Source of the DNA: Ideonella alba
GTDB taxonomy: Bacteria; Pseudomonadota; Gammaproteobacteria; Burkholderiales; Burkholderiaceae_C
Reading direction: 5' to 3'
Length of the DNA: 64,000 nt
NCBI RefSeq assembly: GCF_018069875.1
Contig: NZ_JAGQDF010000002.1
Span: 124,001-188,000 of the forward strand
Shown here one piece after another: positions 41,740 to 51,628 of the stretch. Each line of letters starts with the position of its first letter. The first letter of the stretch is position 1. The notes below the pieces were generated by a model. It was not told where the DNA came from. It was given only the letters and a program-made list of their open reading frames with translations, and searched no databases. Both the position numbers and the translations under genes were made by a program.

Positions 41740-42564
41740 ATGCCCAATCGATCCGTGTTCTTTGTCTCGGATGGCACCGGGATCACCGCCGAAACATTCG
41801 GCAACTCGATCCTGGCCCAGTTCGCGATCAAGCCGCGCCACATCCGCCGGCCCTTCATCGACTCGATCGACAAGGCCGAGAAGGTGGTGTCCGAGATCAA
41901 CGCCACCTTCGAGGCCGAGGGCGTGCGGCCCATTGTCTTCATCACCCTGGCCCTGGACGACGCCCACCAGGTGCTGACCAGCCCGCGCTGCAAGGGCTTC
42001 GTGATGGACATGTTCAAGGCCTTCGTCGAACCGCTGGAGGCCGAGTTCGGACTGAAGTCCAACCACCGCATCGGCCGCTTCTCCGACGCCGCCAAGAGCC
42101 AGGAATACAACGACCGCATCGAGGCGATCAACTTCTCGCTGGCCCACGACGACGGCCAGTCGGCCAAGAACCTGGAAGCGGCCGATGTGATCCTGGTGGG
42201 CGTGAGCCGCAGCGGCAAGACACCCACCTCGCTCTACCTGGCGATGCAGCACGGCATCAAGGCCGCCAATTACCCGCTCATTCCGGAAGATTTCGATCGC
42301 GGCGCCCTGCCCGCCTCGCTGGCCCCGCACAAGCGCAAGTGCTTCGGCCTGACGATCGACCCGGACCGCCTGAGCCAGATCCGCAACGAGCGCCGCCCCG
42401 GCAGCAAGTACGCCGCGATCGAGAACTGCCGCGCCGAGGTGCGCGAGGCCGAGACGATGATGAAGCGCGCCGGCATCTCCTGGCTGTCGTCGACCCACAA
42501 GTCGATCGAGGAGATCGCCACCACCATCCTGCGCGACATCCGCCCGGACCGGCTCATCTACTGA
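41740..42564 (+). CDS. ppsR: PEP synthase regulatory protein (ADP-dependent kinase / Pi-dependent pyrophosphorylase)
   Basis: DUF299-family enzyme that inactivates PEP synthase by ADP-dependent phosphorylation of a Thr next to the catalytic His, and reverses it with phosphate. At 274 aa: N-terminal VFFVSDGTGITAETFGNSIL, the P-loop GVSRSGKT at 154-161, and ENCRAEVREAETMMKRAGI followed by the conserved STHKSIEEIA. Divergent from ppsA, as in many proteobacteria. Confidence 0.96.
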   Translation: MPNRSVFFVSDGTGITAETFGNSILAQFAIKPRHIRRPFIDSIDKAEKVVSEINATFEAEGVRPIVFITLALDDAHQVLTSPRCKGFVMDMFKAFVEPLEAEFGLKSNHRIGRFSDAAKSQEYNDRIEAINFSLAHDDGQSAKNLEAADVILVGVSRSGKTPTSLYLAMQHGIKAANYPLIPEDFDRGALPASLAPHKRKCFGLTIDPDRLSQIRNERRPGSKYAAIENCRAEVREAETMMKRAGISWLSSTHKSIEEIATTILRDIRPDRLIY

Positions 42565-42603
42565 CGCCCGCAGCGCACCCCGTGCAGGGGGCGCCAGCCT
42601 GCA

Positions 42604-43377
42604 TCAGCCCGGCGGGCGACTGGCGAACAGGCAGATCGCCGCCGCCGCCGCCACGTTCAGCGATTCCTCGCCGCCCGGCTGCGGGATGCTGACGGTGTGG
42701 GCGCAACGCGCCATCAGGGCCTCGTCCACGCCCCGGCCCTCGTGGCCCAGCACCCAGGCGCAGGGGTGCGGCAGCTCGGCCTGGCCCAGCACCAGCCCGG
42801 CGTGCGAGCTGGTGGCCAGCAGCGGCACGGCCAGACCGGCCAGATCCTCTGGCGCCAGACCTTCGACCAGCTGCAGCGCGAAATGCGCCCCCATGCCGGC
42901 GCGCAGCACCTTGGGTGACCACAGCGCCGCCGTGCCCTTGATCGCCAGCACCTGGCGCACGCCAAAGGCGGCTGCGCTGCGCAGGATGCTGCCCACGTTG
43001 CCCGCGTCCTGCAGGCGGTCGAGCACCACGCTGAAGGCCCGCGGCGCCAGCGCGGTGTCGGCCGGCACGGCCAGCAAGGCGCCGATGCGCGGCGGTGACT
43101 CCAGCGTGCTGAGCGTCTTCATCAGCGCGTCGGGCACCACCACCACGCGCCGCGCCCGGTCCACCCAGCCGCGCCAGTCGGCGCGCTCATGCCAGGCGGA
43201 TTCGGTGAACACCAGTTCTTCCAGCGGGCGGCCACGCTGCAGCGCCGCCCCGACCAGGTGGTCGCCCTCCAGCCAGACCTGGCCCAGCTTGCGGTAGGCG
43301 CCCGGGTCCTGGCCCAGCTTGCGGATGCGCTGCAGCAGCGGGTTGTCGCGGGCGGTGAGGATCAGCGGTTCGGTCAC
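42604..43377 (-). CDS. TrmH (SpoU)-family RNA 2'-O-methyltransferase
   Basis: S-adenosylmethionine-dependent RNA ribose methyltransferase of the knotted SPOUT class. At 257 aa: a substrate-binding N-terminus ([20 protein letters not shown]), then motif 1 ([19 protein letters not shown]), motif 2 ([14 protein letters not shown]) and motif 3 ([19 protein letters not shown]), the deep-knot SAM site. It could be an rRNA (RlmB/YsgA-like) or tRNA enzyme; the sequence alone does not decide. The GTG start has GGAGG 6 bases upstream and overlaps the rnhB stop (GTGA). Last gene of the envelope cluster. Confidence 0.9.
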   Translation of the reverse strand: MTEPLILTARDNPLLQRIRKLGQDPGAYRKLGQVWLEGDHLVGAALQRGRPLEELVFTESAWHERADWRGWVDRARRVVVVPDALMKTLSTLESPPRIGALLAVPADTALAPRAFSVVLDRLQDAGNVGSILRSAAAFGVRQVLAIKGTAALWSPKVLRAGMGAHFALQLVEGLAPEDLAGLAVPLLATSSHAGLVLGQAELPHPCAWVLGHEGRGVDEALMARCAHTVSIPQPGGEESLNVAAAAAICLFASRPPG

Positions 43378-44009
43378 AGATGGCCTCCGGTGGCCAGGGC
43401 CTCGCGCACCGGACCGAAGCTCTGGCGGTGCAGCGGCGTGGCGCCGTGGGCGCGTAGCGCGGCCAGGTGTTCAGGCGTGGGGTAGCCCTTGTGGCCGGCG
43501 AAGCCATAGGCGGGGTAGGCGCGGTGCATCTCGGCGCAGAGGTGGTCGCGGTGCACCTTGGCCAGGATCGAGGCGGCCGAGATCGCCGGGACCTTGGCAT
43601 CGCCCTTGACGATGGCCTCGGCCGGCACGCGGATCGCCGGCAGGCGGTTGCCGTCGACCAGCACGCGGTGGGGCAGCAGGCGCAGTCCCTCGACCGCGCG
43701 CTTCATCGCCAGCATCGTGGCGTGCAGGATGTTCAGGCTGTCGATCTCCTCGACGCTGGCTTCGGCGATCTTGAAGCACAGGGCCTTGGCGCGGATCTCG
43801 TCGAACAGGCGCTCGCGGCGCTTGGCGCTCAGCACCTTGGAGTCGGCCAGGCCCTCGATCGGGTGCAGGTCGTCCAGGATGACGGCCGCCGCCACCACCG
43901 GCCCGGCCAGTGGGCCGCGGCCGGCCTCGTCGACGCCGGCCAACAGGCCCGGTGTGTCGAAGCTCAGGGTGATCTGCTCAGGCTTGGCCGAGAACTTGCG
44001 CGATGGCAT
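43374..44009 (-). CDS. rnhB: Ribonuclease HII
   Basis: Removes ribonucleotides from DNA and RNA-DNA hybrids. At 211 aa: catalytic D26 and E27 ([20 protein letters not shown]), a further acidic site in VLVDGNRLP and the [19 protein letters not shown] block are intact. Its start lies inside the 3' end of lpxB (32 bases overlap), and its stop overlaps the next start. The lpxB-rnhB order is standard in proteobacteria. Confidence 0.96.
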   Translation of the reverse strand: MPSRKFSAKPEQITLSFDTPGLLAGVDEAGRGPLAGPVVAAAVILDDLHPIEGLADSKVLSAKRRERLFDEIRAKALCFKIAEASVEEIDSLNILHATMLAMKRAVEGLRLLPHRVLVDGNRLPAIRVPAEAIVKGDAKVPAISAASILAKVHRDHLCAEMHRAYPAYGFAGHKGYPTPEHLAALRAHGATPLHRQSFGPVREALATGGHL

Positions 44010-45129
44010 GACTGGCGCACTGCGCGGTGTCCTGGCGCAGCGAGAGGTGGAGTTCGGTGAAGCGGGCGTGCAGCGCGTCGCGCCGGGCCGGGTCGTCCAG
44101 CCAGGCCCGGCCGGCGTCGGCGATCGCCTGCGGCGTGGCGGCGTCCTGGATCAGCTCGGGCACGGCGAAGTCGCGCAGCAGGATGTTGGGCAGGCTGAAC
44201 CACGGCAGGTAGGCCTTGTCCTTCATCAGCCAGTGGTTGAAGGCGTTGAGCCGGTAGACCACCACCATCGGCCGCTTGAAGAGTGCCGCCTCCAGCGTGG
44301 CGGTGCCGCTGGCGATCAGGGTCAGGTCGCAGGCGGCCAGGGCCTCGTGCGAGCGGCCGTCCAGCAACTGCACCGGCAGACCGGGCGCGTGGCGGGCGAT
44401 GGCCTCGTCGATCAGCGGCCGCAGGCCCGGCGCCACCGGCAGCACCAGGCGCAGCCCGGGACGCTCACGCAGCAGGCTCTGGGCGGCCTGCAGCAGCGGC
44501 GGCGCGATGTGGGTGATCTCGCTGCGCCGGCTGCCGGGCAGCAGCGCCACCACCGTGGCCTCGTCGTCCAGACCCAGCGCCGCCCGGGCCGCAGCGCGGG
44601 GCGGCTGCAGCGGGATCAGGTCGGCCAGCGGATGGCCGACGAAGCTGGCCGGCACGCCGTGTTCGGCCAGCAGCGCCGGCTCGAAAGGGAACAGGCACAG
44701 CACATGGTCGGCGGCGGCAGCCAGCGTCTTCACGCGCTCACCACGCCAGGCCCAGATCGACGGGCAGACGAAATGCACCGTCTTCACGCCTTGCGCGCGC
44801 AGCGCGCGCTCCAGCGCGAAATTGAAGTCGGGTGCGTCGATGCCGACGAAGACCGCCGGGCGCTCGGCCAGCACGCGCTGGCGCAGCGCGCGGCGGATGG
44901 CCAGCAGTTCAGGCAGATGGCGCAGTGCGTCCACGTAGCCGAAGACCGACAGCTTGTGGCTGGGCCACCAGGCGTCGAAACCCTGGGCCTGCATCTTCGG
45001 GCCGCCGATGCCACCGGCCGACAGCCCGGGCCAGCGCGAGCGCAGGCCTTGCAGCAGCAGGCTGGCCAGAAGGTCGCCGGAGGCCTCGCCGGCCACCATC
45101 GCCAGGCGAGGGGCCGTCGATGTGTCCAT
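43978..45129 (-). CDS. lpxB: Lipid-A-disaccharide synthase
   Basis: Glycosyltransferase condensing UDP-2,3-diacylglucosamine with lipid X to make the lipid A disaccharide at the inner membrane. At 383 aa: [20 protein letters not shown] at the N-terminus (GEASGD motif), [26 protein letters not shown] and [12 protein letters not shown] are all typical of the GT19 family. It lies 18 bases after lpxA and overlaps rnhB. Confidence 0.97.
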   Translation of the reverse strand: MDTSTAPRLAMVAGEASGDLLASLLLQGLRSRWPGLSAGGIGGPKMQAQGFDAWWPSHKLSVFGYVDALRHLPELLAIRRALRQRVLAERPAVFVGIDAPDFNFALERALRAQGVKTVHFVCPSIWAWRGERVKTLAAAADHVLCLFPFEPALLAEHGVPASFVGHPLADLIPLQPPRAAARAALGLDDEATVVALLPGSRRSEITHIAPPLLQAAQSLLRERPGLRLVLPVAPGLRPLIDEAIARHAPGLPVQLLDGRSHEALAACDLTLIASGTATLEAALFKRPMVVVYRLNAFNHWLMKDKAYLPWFSLPNILLRDFAVPELIQDAATPQAIADAGRAWLDDPARRDALHARFTELHLSLRQDTAQCASHAIAQVLGQA

Positions 45130-45147
45130 GCTTGCGTCGGTGGGTGG

Positions 45148-45924
45148 TCAGCGCACCAGACCGCGCGTGGACGCGGCCAGGAAGTCGAGCATGGTGCGCA
45201 CGTCGGGGTCGTCGGTGCCCAGCGCCTCGATCTCGCTGCGGGCCTGCTCCAGCGTCAGGCTGCCGCGGAACAGCAGCTTGTGCATCTGGCGGATCTGGCG
45301 CTGGCGATCATCGCTGAAGCCGCGGCGCTTCAGGCCGGTCAGGTTGACCGCACGCACGGCCAGCGGGTTGCCATCGACGGTCATGAACGGCGCTACGTCC
45401 TGGGCCACGTGGCCCTGGAAGCCGATCATCGCGTGCGCGCCCACGTGCACCCACTGGTGCACGCCGGTCAGGCCACCGATCACCGCCCAGTCACCCACGT
45501 GCACATGGCCAGCCAGCGTGACGTTGTTGGCCAGCACCGTGTGGCTGCCCAGGCGCACGTCGTGGGCCAGGTGCACATAGGCCATGATCCAGTTGTCGTC
45601 GCCCACCCGCGTGACACCCTGCTCCTTGAAGGTGCCGGTGTTGAAGGTGCAGAACTCGCGCACCGTGTTGCGGTCGCCGATCACCAGCTCGGTCACCTCG
45701 CCGCCATGCGACATGTCCTGCGGCATCGCGCCGATCGAGCCGAACTGGTAGAAGCGGTTGTCGCGGCCGATGGTGGTGCGGCCCTCGATCACGCAGTGCG
45801 GCCCGATGACGGTGCCGGCACCGATGCGCACCTGCGGGCCGATGATCGTGTAGGCGCCCACCTGGACGCTGTCGTCCAGCTCGGCCGCCGGGTCGACCAG
45901 CGCGGTCGGATGGATCCGGGTCAT
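45148..45924 (-). CDS. lpxA: UDP-N-acetylglucosamine acyltransferase LpxA
   Basis: First committed step of lipid A synthesis, transferring 3-hydroxyacyl from ACP to UDP-GlcNAc. At 258 aa it has the left-handed beta-helix of hexapeptide repeats ([30 protein letters not shown]). The catalytic His is in [15 protein letters not shown], and the helical C-terminus contains [20 protein letters not shown]. Follows fabZ by four bases. Confidence 0.97.
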   Translation of the reverse strand: MTRIHPTALVDPAAELDDSVQVGAYTIIGPQVRIGAGTVIGPHCVIEGRTTIGRDNRFYQFGSIGAMPQDMSHGGEVTELVIGDRNTVREFCTFNTGTFKEQGVTRVGDDNWIMAYVHLAHDVRLGSHTVLANNVTLAGHVHVGDWAVIGGLTGVHQWVHVGAHAMIGFQGHVAQDVAPFMTVDGNPLAVRAVNLTGLKRRGFSDDRQRQIRQMHKLLFRGSLTLEQARSEIEALGTDDPDVRTMLDFLAASTRGLVR

Positions 45925-45928
45925 GGCC

Positions 45929-46381
45929 TCAGGCGATCTTGCGCATCGTGCACATCAACTCGGCCTCGGCGGCCAGTTCGCCGCCCACCAGGGCACGCGC
46001 GCTGTACTTGTAGATGCCGGCCTTGGCACGCAGGATGGTGGCTTCCAGGAAGAGCTGGTCGCCGGGCTCGACCGGGCGCTTGAAGCGCGCGCCGTCGATG
46101 CCGGCGAAGTACACCACGGTGTCGTCGCCCGGGTCGGTGTCCATCGAGGCGAAGGACAGCAGCGCCGCCGCCTGCGCCATGGCTTCCAGGATCAGCACGC
46201 CCGGCATCACCGGACGGTGCGGGAAGTGGCCCATGAAGAAGGGCTCGTTCATCGTCACGTTCTTCAGGGCCAGGACGCGCTTGTTCTTCTCGAGCTCGGT
46301 CACGCGATCCACCAGCAGGAACGGATAGCGGTGCGGAAGCCGCTTGAGGATCTGGTGGATGTCCATCACGGGAGCGCTCAT
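45929..46381 (-). CDS. fabZ: 3-hydroxyacyl-ACP dehydratase FabZ
   Basis: Hot-dog-fold dehydratase of fatty-acid elongation that competes with LpxA/LpxD for hydroxyacyl-ACP, hence its place in the lpx operon. At 150 aa: [16 protein letters not shown], with the catalytic His in the next conserved block ([20 protein letters not shown]). The stop-start overlap with lpxD is ATGA. Confidence 0.97.
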   Translation of the reverse strand: MSAPVMDIHQILKRLPHRYPFLLVDRVTELEKNKRVLALKNVTMNEPFFMGHFPHRPVMPGVLILEAMAQAAALLSFASMDTDPGDDTVVYFAGIDGARFKRPVEPGDQLFLEATILRAKAGIYKYSARALVGGELAAEAELMCTMRKIA

Positions 46382-47433
46382 GGTTCGATCTTCTTTTCAA
46401 GGGCGCGAAGGCGGCTTCGCAGGGTGTGCAACTGGCGCAGCGTGGCTGCGTTCTTTTCCCAGGACGCATTGTCGTCGATGGGGAACACGCCGCTGTACTG
46501 GCCCGGTTTGGTGAGCGAGCTCATCACGAAGCTGCCGGCACTGACATGCACGTGGTCGACGATCTCCAGGTGACCCAGCACCATGGCGGCGCCGCCAAAG
46601 GTGCAGTGCGCGCCGATGCGGGCACTGCCGGCCACGCCGACGCAGCCGGCCATCGCGGTATGGGCGCCGATGCGCACGTTGTGAGCGATCTGGATCAGGT
46701 TGTCGAGCTTGACACCATCGGCCAGCACGGTGTCGTCCAGCGCACCGCGGTCGATGCAGGTGTTGGCGCCGATGTCGACGTCGTCGCCGATCACCACGCT
46801 GCCCAGCTGCTCGATCTTCTCCCAGCGGCCCTGGTGCGGTGCGAAACCGAAGCCGTCGGAGCCGATCACCGCACCGGGCTGCAGCGTGCCGCGCGCGCCG
46901 ATCACGCAGCCCGCGCCGAAGCGCACACTGGCGATCAGCCGGGTGCCTTCGCCCAGCACCGCGTCGGCACCGACCAGGCACTGCGGGCCGATCACGGCAC
47001 CGGCGGCGATCCGCGCGCCGTCCTCGATCACCGCCTGGGCGCCGACGTGCGCGCTGGGGTGCAGCTCGACGCCGCGGCCGATCACGGCGCTCGGGTGCAC
47101 ACCGGCCGCCACCACCGGACGCCGTCGCGCGGCGAACCAGCGGGTCAGGCGGGCGTAGTAGAGGTAGGGATCGGGGGTGACGATGACCGCGGCGCCGCGG
47201 GCCAGTGCGGCCTCGCGCAGGTCTTCGCGCACCACCAGCACCCCGGCGGCGCTGCGCTCCAGCAGCGGCCGCAGCCGGGCCTGAGCGACGAAGCTGAGAT
47301 CCGCCGGACCGGCGTTCTCGAGGGAGGCGATGCGCGCGACACAGCGGTCGGCATCGCCATGCAGCTCACCGCCCAGGTCGCCGATGATCTCGGCCAGGCG
47401 GATGGTCGACAGGGCGCCTGACGTCGCCGTCAT
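46378..47433 (-). CDS. lpxD: UDP-3-O-acylglucosamine N-acyltransferase LpxD
   Basis: Third acyl-transfer enzyme of lipid A synthesis. At 351 aa from the ATG at 47433: the uridine-binding N-terminal domain ([20 protein letters not shown]), a long hexapeptide beta-helix ([56 protein letters not shown] with the catalytic His), and a C-terminal helix. A GTG at 47451 that overlaps the ompH stop (GTGA) would add six residues and is an alternative start. Confidence 0.96.
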   Translation of the reverse strand: MTATSGALSTIRLAEIIGDLGGELHGDADRCVARIASLENAGPADLSFVAQARLRPLLERSAAGVLVVREDLREAALARGAAVIVTPDPYLYYARLTRWFAARRRPVVAAGVHPSAVIGRGVELHPSAHVGAQAVIEDGARIAAGAVIGPQCLVGADAVLGEGTRLIASVRFGAGCVIGARGTLQPGAVIGSDGFGFAPHQGRWEKIEQLGSVVIGDDVDIGANTCIDRGALDDTVLADGVKLDNLIQIAHNVRIGAHTAMAGCVGVAGSARIGAHCTFGGAAMVLGHLEIVDHVHVSAGSFVMSSLTKPGQYSGVFPIDDNASWEKNAATLRQLHTLRSRLRALEKKIEP

Positions 47434-47447
47434 GCCCTGCCGCGGTG

Positions 47448-47957
47448 TCACTTGCCGGCGTTGAGCGCGTCGATCACCTTCTTGGTGATGTCGACACGCG
47501 GACCGGCAAAGACCACGTCCTGCAGGATCAGGTCGTACTTCTCGGTCTCGAAGATCTGCTTGATGACCTTGCTGGCGCGTTCGCTGACCGCGGCCAGTTC
47601 CTCGTTCTTGCGCTGGTTCAGGTCTTCCAGCAGCTCGCGGCGCTTGCGTTCGAAGTCGCGCTGCTGCTCGGCCAGGTCACGTTGGCGGCGGGTGCGCTCG
47701 GCTTCGGACAGCGTGGGGCCATCCTTCTCGAGCTTCTCGAAAGCCTGGCGCAGCTTGTTGCCGGTGTCGTTCAGCTCGGTTTCGCGCTTCTTGAACTCGG
47801 CCTCGAGCTTGGCCTGGGCGGCCTTGGCGGGCGATGCCTCGCGCAGCACGCGTTCGCCGTTCACGTAGCCGATCTTCAGCTCCTGGGCCTGGGCGGCGGC
47901 GAACGAGAGCGCCAGCGCCGATGCGGCGAGCAGCGATTTCACGGGAGAGGTCATCAT
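47448..47957 (-). CDS. ompH: Periplasmic chaperone OmpH / Skp
   Basis: Trimeric periplasmic chaperone that carries unfolded outer-membrane proteins to the BAM complex. At 169 aa: signal peptide about 1-25 ([18 protein letters not shown]), then [16 protein letters not shown], a long Lys/Glu/Arg-rich coiled coil forming the tentacles, and the C-terminal [20 protein letters not shown]. The start overlaps the bamA stop (ATGA). A second ATG one codon later is equally possible. Confidence 0.95.
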   Translation of the reverse strand: MMTSPVKSLLAASALALSFAAAQAQELKIGYVNGERVLREASPAKAAQAKLEAEFKKRETELNDTGNKLRQAFEKLEKDGPTLSEAERTRRQRDLAEQQRDFERKRRELLEDLNQRKNEELAAVSERASKVIKQIFETEKYDLILQDVVFAGPRVDITKKVIDALNAGK

Positions 47958-50260
47958 CAGAAAGCCGTTCCGATCTGAAACTGGAAGCGTTGGATTTTAT
48001 CGCCACTGAAGGAGCGAATCGGTGTCCCCCAACTGAGCTTGAAGGGGCCCACCGGGGACACCCAGCTCACGCCGATGCCGGCGGAGGCACGCAGGTCGCG
48101 CAGCGACAGCGGCTGACCCAGGCGCCAGACGTTGCCGGCGTCGGCAAAGGCGAAGACGCGCAGCGACTTGTCATTGCCGCTGCCGGGCACCGGCAGGTAG
48201 AGCTCGCTGTTGAGGTTCAGGCGCTTGGGACCACCGTCATAGGCGCCGGTGATGTCGACGCTGCCGAAGGAGCCCTGGTCGAAGACCCGCACCGAGCCCA
48301 GACCGCCGCCATAGAAGTTCTTGAACAGCGGGTAGGGCTTGCCCCGCAGGCCGTAGCCCAGGCCGAGCTCGCCGTTGATGCCCAGCGTCAGCTTGTTGGT
48401 GATCGCGAAGTACTGCTGGTACTGGCCATTCAGGCGCGCGTAGGTGACGTCGCCCAGCAGGCTGATGTCGACGTTGACGCGCTGGTAGCGACCCTTGGTG
48501 GGCACCATCGGGTTGTCGCGCTCCTCGCGGGCCCAGCCAATGGTCAGCGGGAACGACGTGGAGTAGGCGCCGAAGGTCTCGCGGTAGGTGTAGTAGCTGT
48601 TGGGCACGCCCGAGGAGGTGCCGATGATGGTCTGCTCGACGCCCAGGCCGAAGAAGACGGTGTCGTACTCGGTGAAGGGCACGCCGAAACGCACCGCCAT
48701 GCCCGGCGTGGCCAGCTGGTAGGCGTCGCCCAGGCTGTTCAGCGGCTTGGAGGTGCGGTAGTACAGGTCCAGCGCGCGCGACACGCCGTCGTCGGTGAAG
48801 TACGGGTCGACGGTGCTGATCAGCAGGTTGCGCTGCGACTTGCTGGTGTTGACGTCCACGCCCAGGTAGTTGCCCGAGCCCAGGATGTTCTCCTTGCGCA
48901 CCGAGGCCGACAGCGACAGCTTGTCGTACTGCGAGAAGCCGGCGGCCAGCTGCAGCGTGCCGGTCTGCTTCTCGGTGACGTTGATCACCAGGTCCACCTG
49001 GTCCGGGGCGCCGGGCACCTCGTTGGTGTCGATCGTGACTTCCTCGAAGAAGCCCAGGCGCTCGACGCGGTCGCGCGAGAGCTTGATCTTGGCGCCGTCG
49101 TACCAGGCGGACTCGAACTGGCGGAACTCGCGGCGGATGACCTCGTCGCGGGTGACGGTGTTGCCGGCCACGTTGACGCGGCGCACATACACGCGCTGGC
49201 CGGGCTGGCCCTGGAAGACCACCACCACCTGGCCGGTCTTGCGGTCGATCTCGGTGCGTGGCTCGACGCGCGCAAAGGCATAGCCGTACGCGGCGTAGAT
49301 CTCGCTGAAGGCCTTGACGGTGGCCGTGACCTCTTCGCCGCGGTAGTTCTGGCCCGGGCGCACCTGGATCTGGTCGCGGAAATCGCCGTCGCGGCCCAGG
49401 AACTCGCCGTCCAGCTTGACCGCGGTCACCACGTAGGGCTGGCCTTCGTCAACGGTGACCGTGATCGAGATGTCCTGCTTGTCCGGCGAGATCGTGACCT
49501 GGGTCGACTTGATGTCGAACTCCAGGTAGCCGCGGTTCAGGTAGTAGGAGCGGATCTTCTCGAGGTCGGCGTTGAGCTTGGTGCGGGCGTAGCGGTCCGA
49601 CTTGGTGTACCAGGTGAGCCAGCCCCCGGTGGTCAGGTCCAGCAGGTCCAGCAGCGTGGACTCGGACACCGCCTGGGTGCCCAGGATGCGGATCTCGCGG
49701 ATCTTGGCGATGTCGCCTTCGCTGACGGTGAAGGCGATGTTGACGCGGTTGCGCTCGATCGGGGTGACGGTGGTCGTGACCTCGGCGCCGTAGAAGCTGC
49801 GGCTCAGGTACTGGCGCTTGATCTCCTGCTCGGCGCGGTCGATCACCGCCTTGTCGAAGGGCTGGCCTTCACCGATGCCGTTGTCCTTCAGCGCCTTGGC
49901 CAGGGTGTCCTTGTCGAACTCCTTGAGACCGCTGAAGCTGACGGTGGCGATCAGCGAGCGCTCGTCGACCACCACCACCACGACCTTGCCGTCGATGTCC
50001 AGGCGCACGTCCTTGAACAGTCCGGTGGCGAACAGGGCCCGCAGCGCGGCGGAACCCTTGTCGTCGTTGTAGCTGTCACCGACCCGGAAGGGCAGCGCAT
50101 TGAACACGCTGCCGGGGTCGCCGCGCTGCAGACCCTCGATGCGGATGTCTTCGATCTGGAAGGGCTCGGCAGCCCAGGCGGGGGCCACGATGGCGGCGAG
50201 CGCCATGGTCACACCAGCCGGCACCGGGCGCAGCCGGCTCGTCAGGAAAGGAAGTGGCAT
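47957..50260 (-). CDS. bamA: Outer membrane protein assembly factor BamA
   Basis: Core of the BAM machine that inserts beta-barrel proteins into the outer membrane. At 767 aa: signal peptide ending about residue 31 (VAPAWAAEPF), five POTRA domains (first block IEDIRIEGLQRGDPGSVFNA), and a 16-strand Omp85 barrel. The lid-lock loop motif region is present (GGLGSVRVFDQGSFG, giving VRVF-x6 in place of VRGF), and the barrel ends in FQFQIGTAF with the C-terminal Phe. ATG at 50260; a TTG four codons upstream overlaps the rseP stop. Confidence 0.97.
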   Translation of the reverse strand: MPLPFLTSRLRPVPAGVTMALAAIVAPAWAAEPFQIEDIRIEGLQRGDPGSVFNALPFRVGDSYNDDKGSAALRALFATGLFKDVRLDIDGKVVVVVVDERSLIATVSFSGLKEFDKDTLAKALKDNGIGEGQPFDKAVIDRAEQEIKRQYLSRSFYGAEVTTTVTPIERNRVNIAFTVSEGDIAKIREIRILGTQAVSESTLLDLLDLTTGGWLTWYTKSDRYARTKLNADLEKIRSYYLNRGYLEFDIKSTQVTISPDKQDISITVTVDEGQPYVVTAVKLDGEFLGRDGDFRDQIQVRPGQNYRGEEVTATVKAFSEIYAAYGYAFARVEPRTEIDRKTGQVVVVFQGQPGQRVYVRRVNVAGNTVTRDEVIRREFRQFESAWYDGAKIKLSRDRVERLGFFEEVTIDTNEVPGAPDQVDLVINVTEKQTGTLQLAAGFSQYDKLSLSASVRKENILGSGNYLGVDVNTSKSQRNLLISTVDPYFTDDGVSRALDLYYRTSKPLNSLGDAYQLATPGMAVRFGVPFTEYDTVFFGLGVEQTIIGTSSGVPNSYYTYRETFGAYSTSFPLTIGWAREERDNPMVPTKGRYQRVNVDISLLGDVTYARLNGQYQQYFAITNKLTLGINGELGLGYGLRGKPYPLFKNFYGGGLGSVRVFDQGSFGSVDITGAYDGGPKRLNLNSELYLPVPGSGNDKSLRVFAFADAGNVWRLGQPLSLRDLRASAGIGVSWVSPVGPFKLSWGTPIRSFSGDKIQRFQFQIGTAF

Positions 50261-50268
50261 CGGAGGAG

Positions 50269-51621
50269 TCAATGCAGGCCCAGCAAGCGGGCCACGTCGT
50301 TGGACAGGGCGATGGACATCATCAGCAGGAGCACCACGGCGCCGCCTCGCTGCAGCCTGCGCAACCAGACATCCGTGACCGGACGACCGGTCAGGCCCTC
50401 GAAAAGATAATACATCAGGTGTCCGCCATCCAGGATCGGCAGCGGCAGCAGGTTCAGCACGCCCAGGCCCACACTGACGTTGGCCAGGAAGACCAGGAAC
50501 TCGGTCAGGCCGACGCGCGCCGTCTGGCCGGCGTAGTCGGCAATCGTGAGCGGGCCGCTGAGGTTCTTGACCGACGCCTCGCCGATCAGCATCCGCCCCA
50601 GCATCTTCAGGCTCAGCTGGGCGGTTTCCAGCACCTGGCGAACACCTCGCAGCGCGCCTTCGATCGGCCCCATGCGCACGGTCAGCATCTGCGGCGGCTC
50701 GCCGATGTAGGCGTCAATCCGGCCGAAGACCTGGCCGCCCTCTTCCACCCGCCGTGGCTGCACCTCGAGTTGCATCACCACGCCGCTGCGGTCGATCGTC
50801 CAGCGCATCGGCTGTCCGGCGCCCTGGCGGATGCGCTCGCGCAGCGCCGCGCCGTCGGCCACCGGCACGTCGTCCACCCGCAGCACGCGGTCGCCCTGGC
50901 GCAGACCGGCCTGCTCGGCCGGTCCGCCGGCCACCAGCGTGCCCATCACCGGGTCGGTCCAGGGCCCCGGCAGGCCGATCTGGCGCCAGGTGGCGGCGTC
51001 CAGGTCGTGGCCCTGCAGCCGGTCCAGCGCGAGTGTCAGCACGCGGCGGTGGTTGCCGCGCTCATCGGTCACCTCCAGCTGCAGCGGGCGGTGCTCGGCG
51101 GCGGCCTGGGTGATGCGCCAGCGCAGATCGGTGAGCGATCGGATCTCCAGCCGCTCGTCGTCGTCGATGACCGCGTCCACGCGGTCGCCCGGCTGGAGCC
51201 CGGCCTGCGCCGCCAGGCCCGCCGCCGGCGGGGTGGCCAGGTAGGCCGCGGGCTCCCGGGTGCCGATCCAGTGCGTGGCCGTGAACAGCAGCGCGGCCAG
51301 CAGCAGGTTGGCCAGCGGCCCGGCGGCGACGATGGCCACGCGCGAGCGCAGCGGCTGCTGGTCGAAGGCCTGGGCGCGCCAGGCCTCGGGGACCGGGCCC
51401 TCGCGCGAATCGAGCATGCGCACATAGCCGCCCAAGGGCAGCAGCGACAGCGTGTATTCGGTGGACGAGGCGTCGCGCTGGCGGCGCCAGATCACGCGGC
51501 CGAAGCCGATCGAAAAGCGCAGCACCCGCACGCCGCACCAGCGGGCCACCTGGAAGTGGCCCCACTCATGGACGGCGATCAGCACGCCCAGCGTGACGAG
51601 AAAGGCCAGAACCGTGGTCAT
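50269..51621 (-). CDS. rseP: Site-2 protease RseP (RIP metalloprotease)
   Basis: Inner-membrane zinc protease that cleaves anti-sigma factor RseA in the sigmaE envelope-stress pathway. At 450 aa: HEWGH zinc motif at 18-22 in the first membrane helix, two PDZ domains in the periplasmic middle (about 125-310), the third zinc ligand region NLLPLPILDGGHLMYYLFEG, and a final membrane helix. It lies between dxr and bamA as usual. Confidence 0.97.
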   Translation of the reverse strand: MTTVLAFLVTLGVLIAVHEWGHFQVARWCGVRVLRFSIGFGRVIWRRQRDASSTEYTLSLLPLGGYVRMLDSREGPVPEAWRAQAFDQQPLRSRVAIVAAGPLANLLLAALLFTATHWIGTREPAAYLATPPAAGLAAQAGLQPGDRVDAVIDDDERLEIRSLTDLRWRITQAAAEHRPLQLEVTDERGNHRRVLTLALDRLQGHDLDAATWRQIGLPGPWTDPVMGTLVAGGPAEQAGLRQGDRVLRVDDVPVADGAALRERIRQGAGQPMRWTIDRSGVVMQLEVQPRRVEEGGQVFGRIDAYIGEPPQMLTVRMGPIEGALRGVRQVLETAQLSLKMLGRMLIGEASVKNLSGPLTIADYAGQTARVGLTEFLVFLANVSVGLGVLNLLPLPILDGGHLMYYLFEGLTGRPVTDVWLRRLQRGGAVVLLLMMSIALSNDVARLLGLH

Positions 51622-51628
51622 CGACAGG

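Noticed and set aside
47834-50410. An 858-codon open frame antisense to bamA and part of ompH
   Set aside because: Shadow frame with biased His/Gln/Val/Leu composition; the sense strand encodes an intact BamA ending in the C-terminal Phe.
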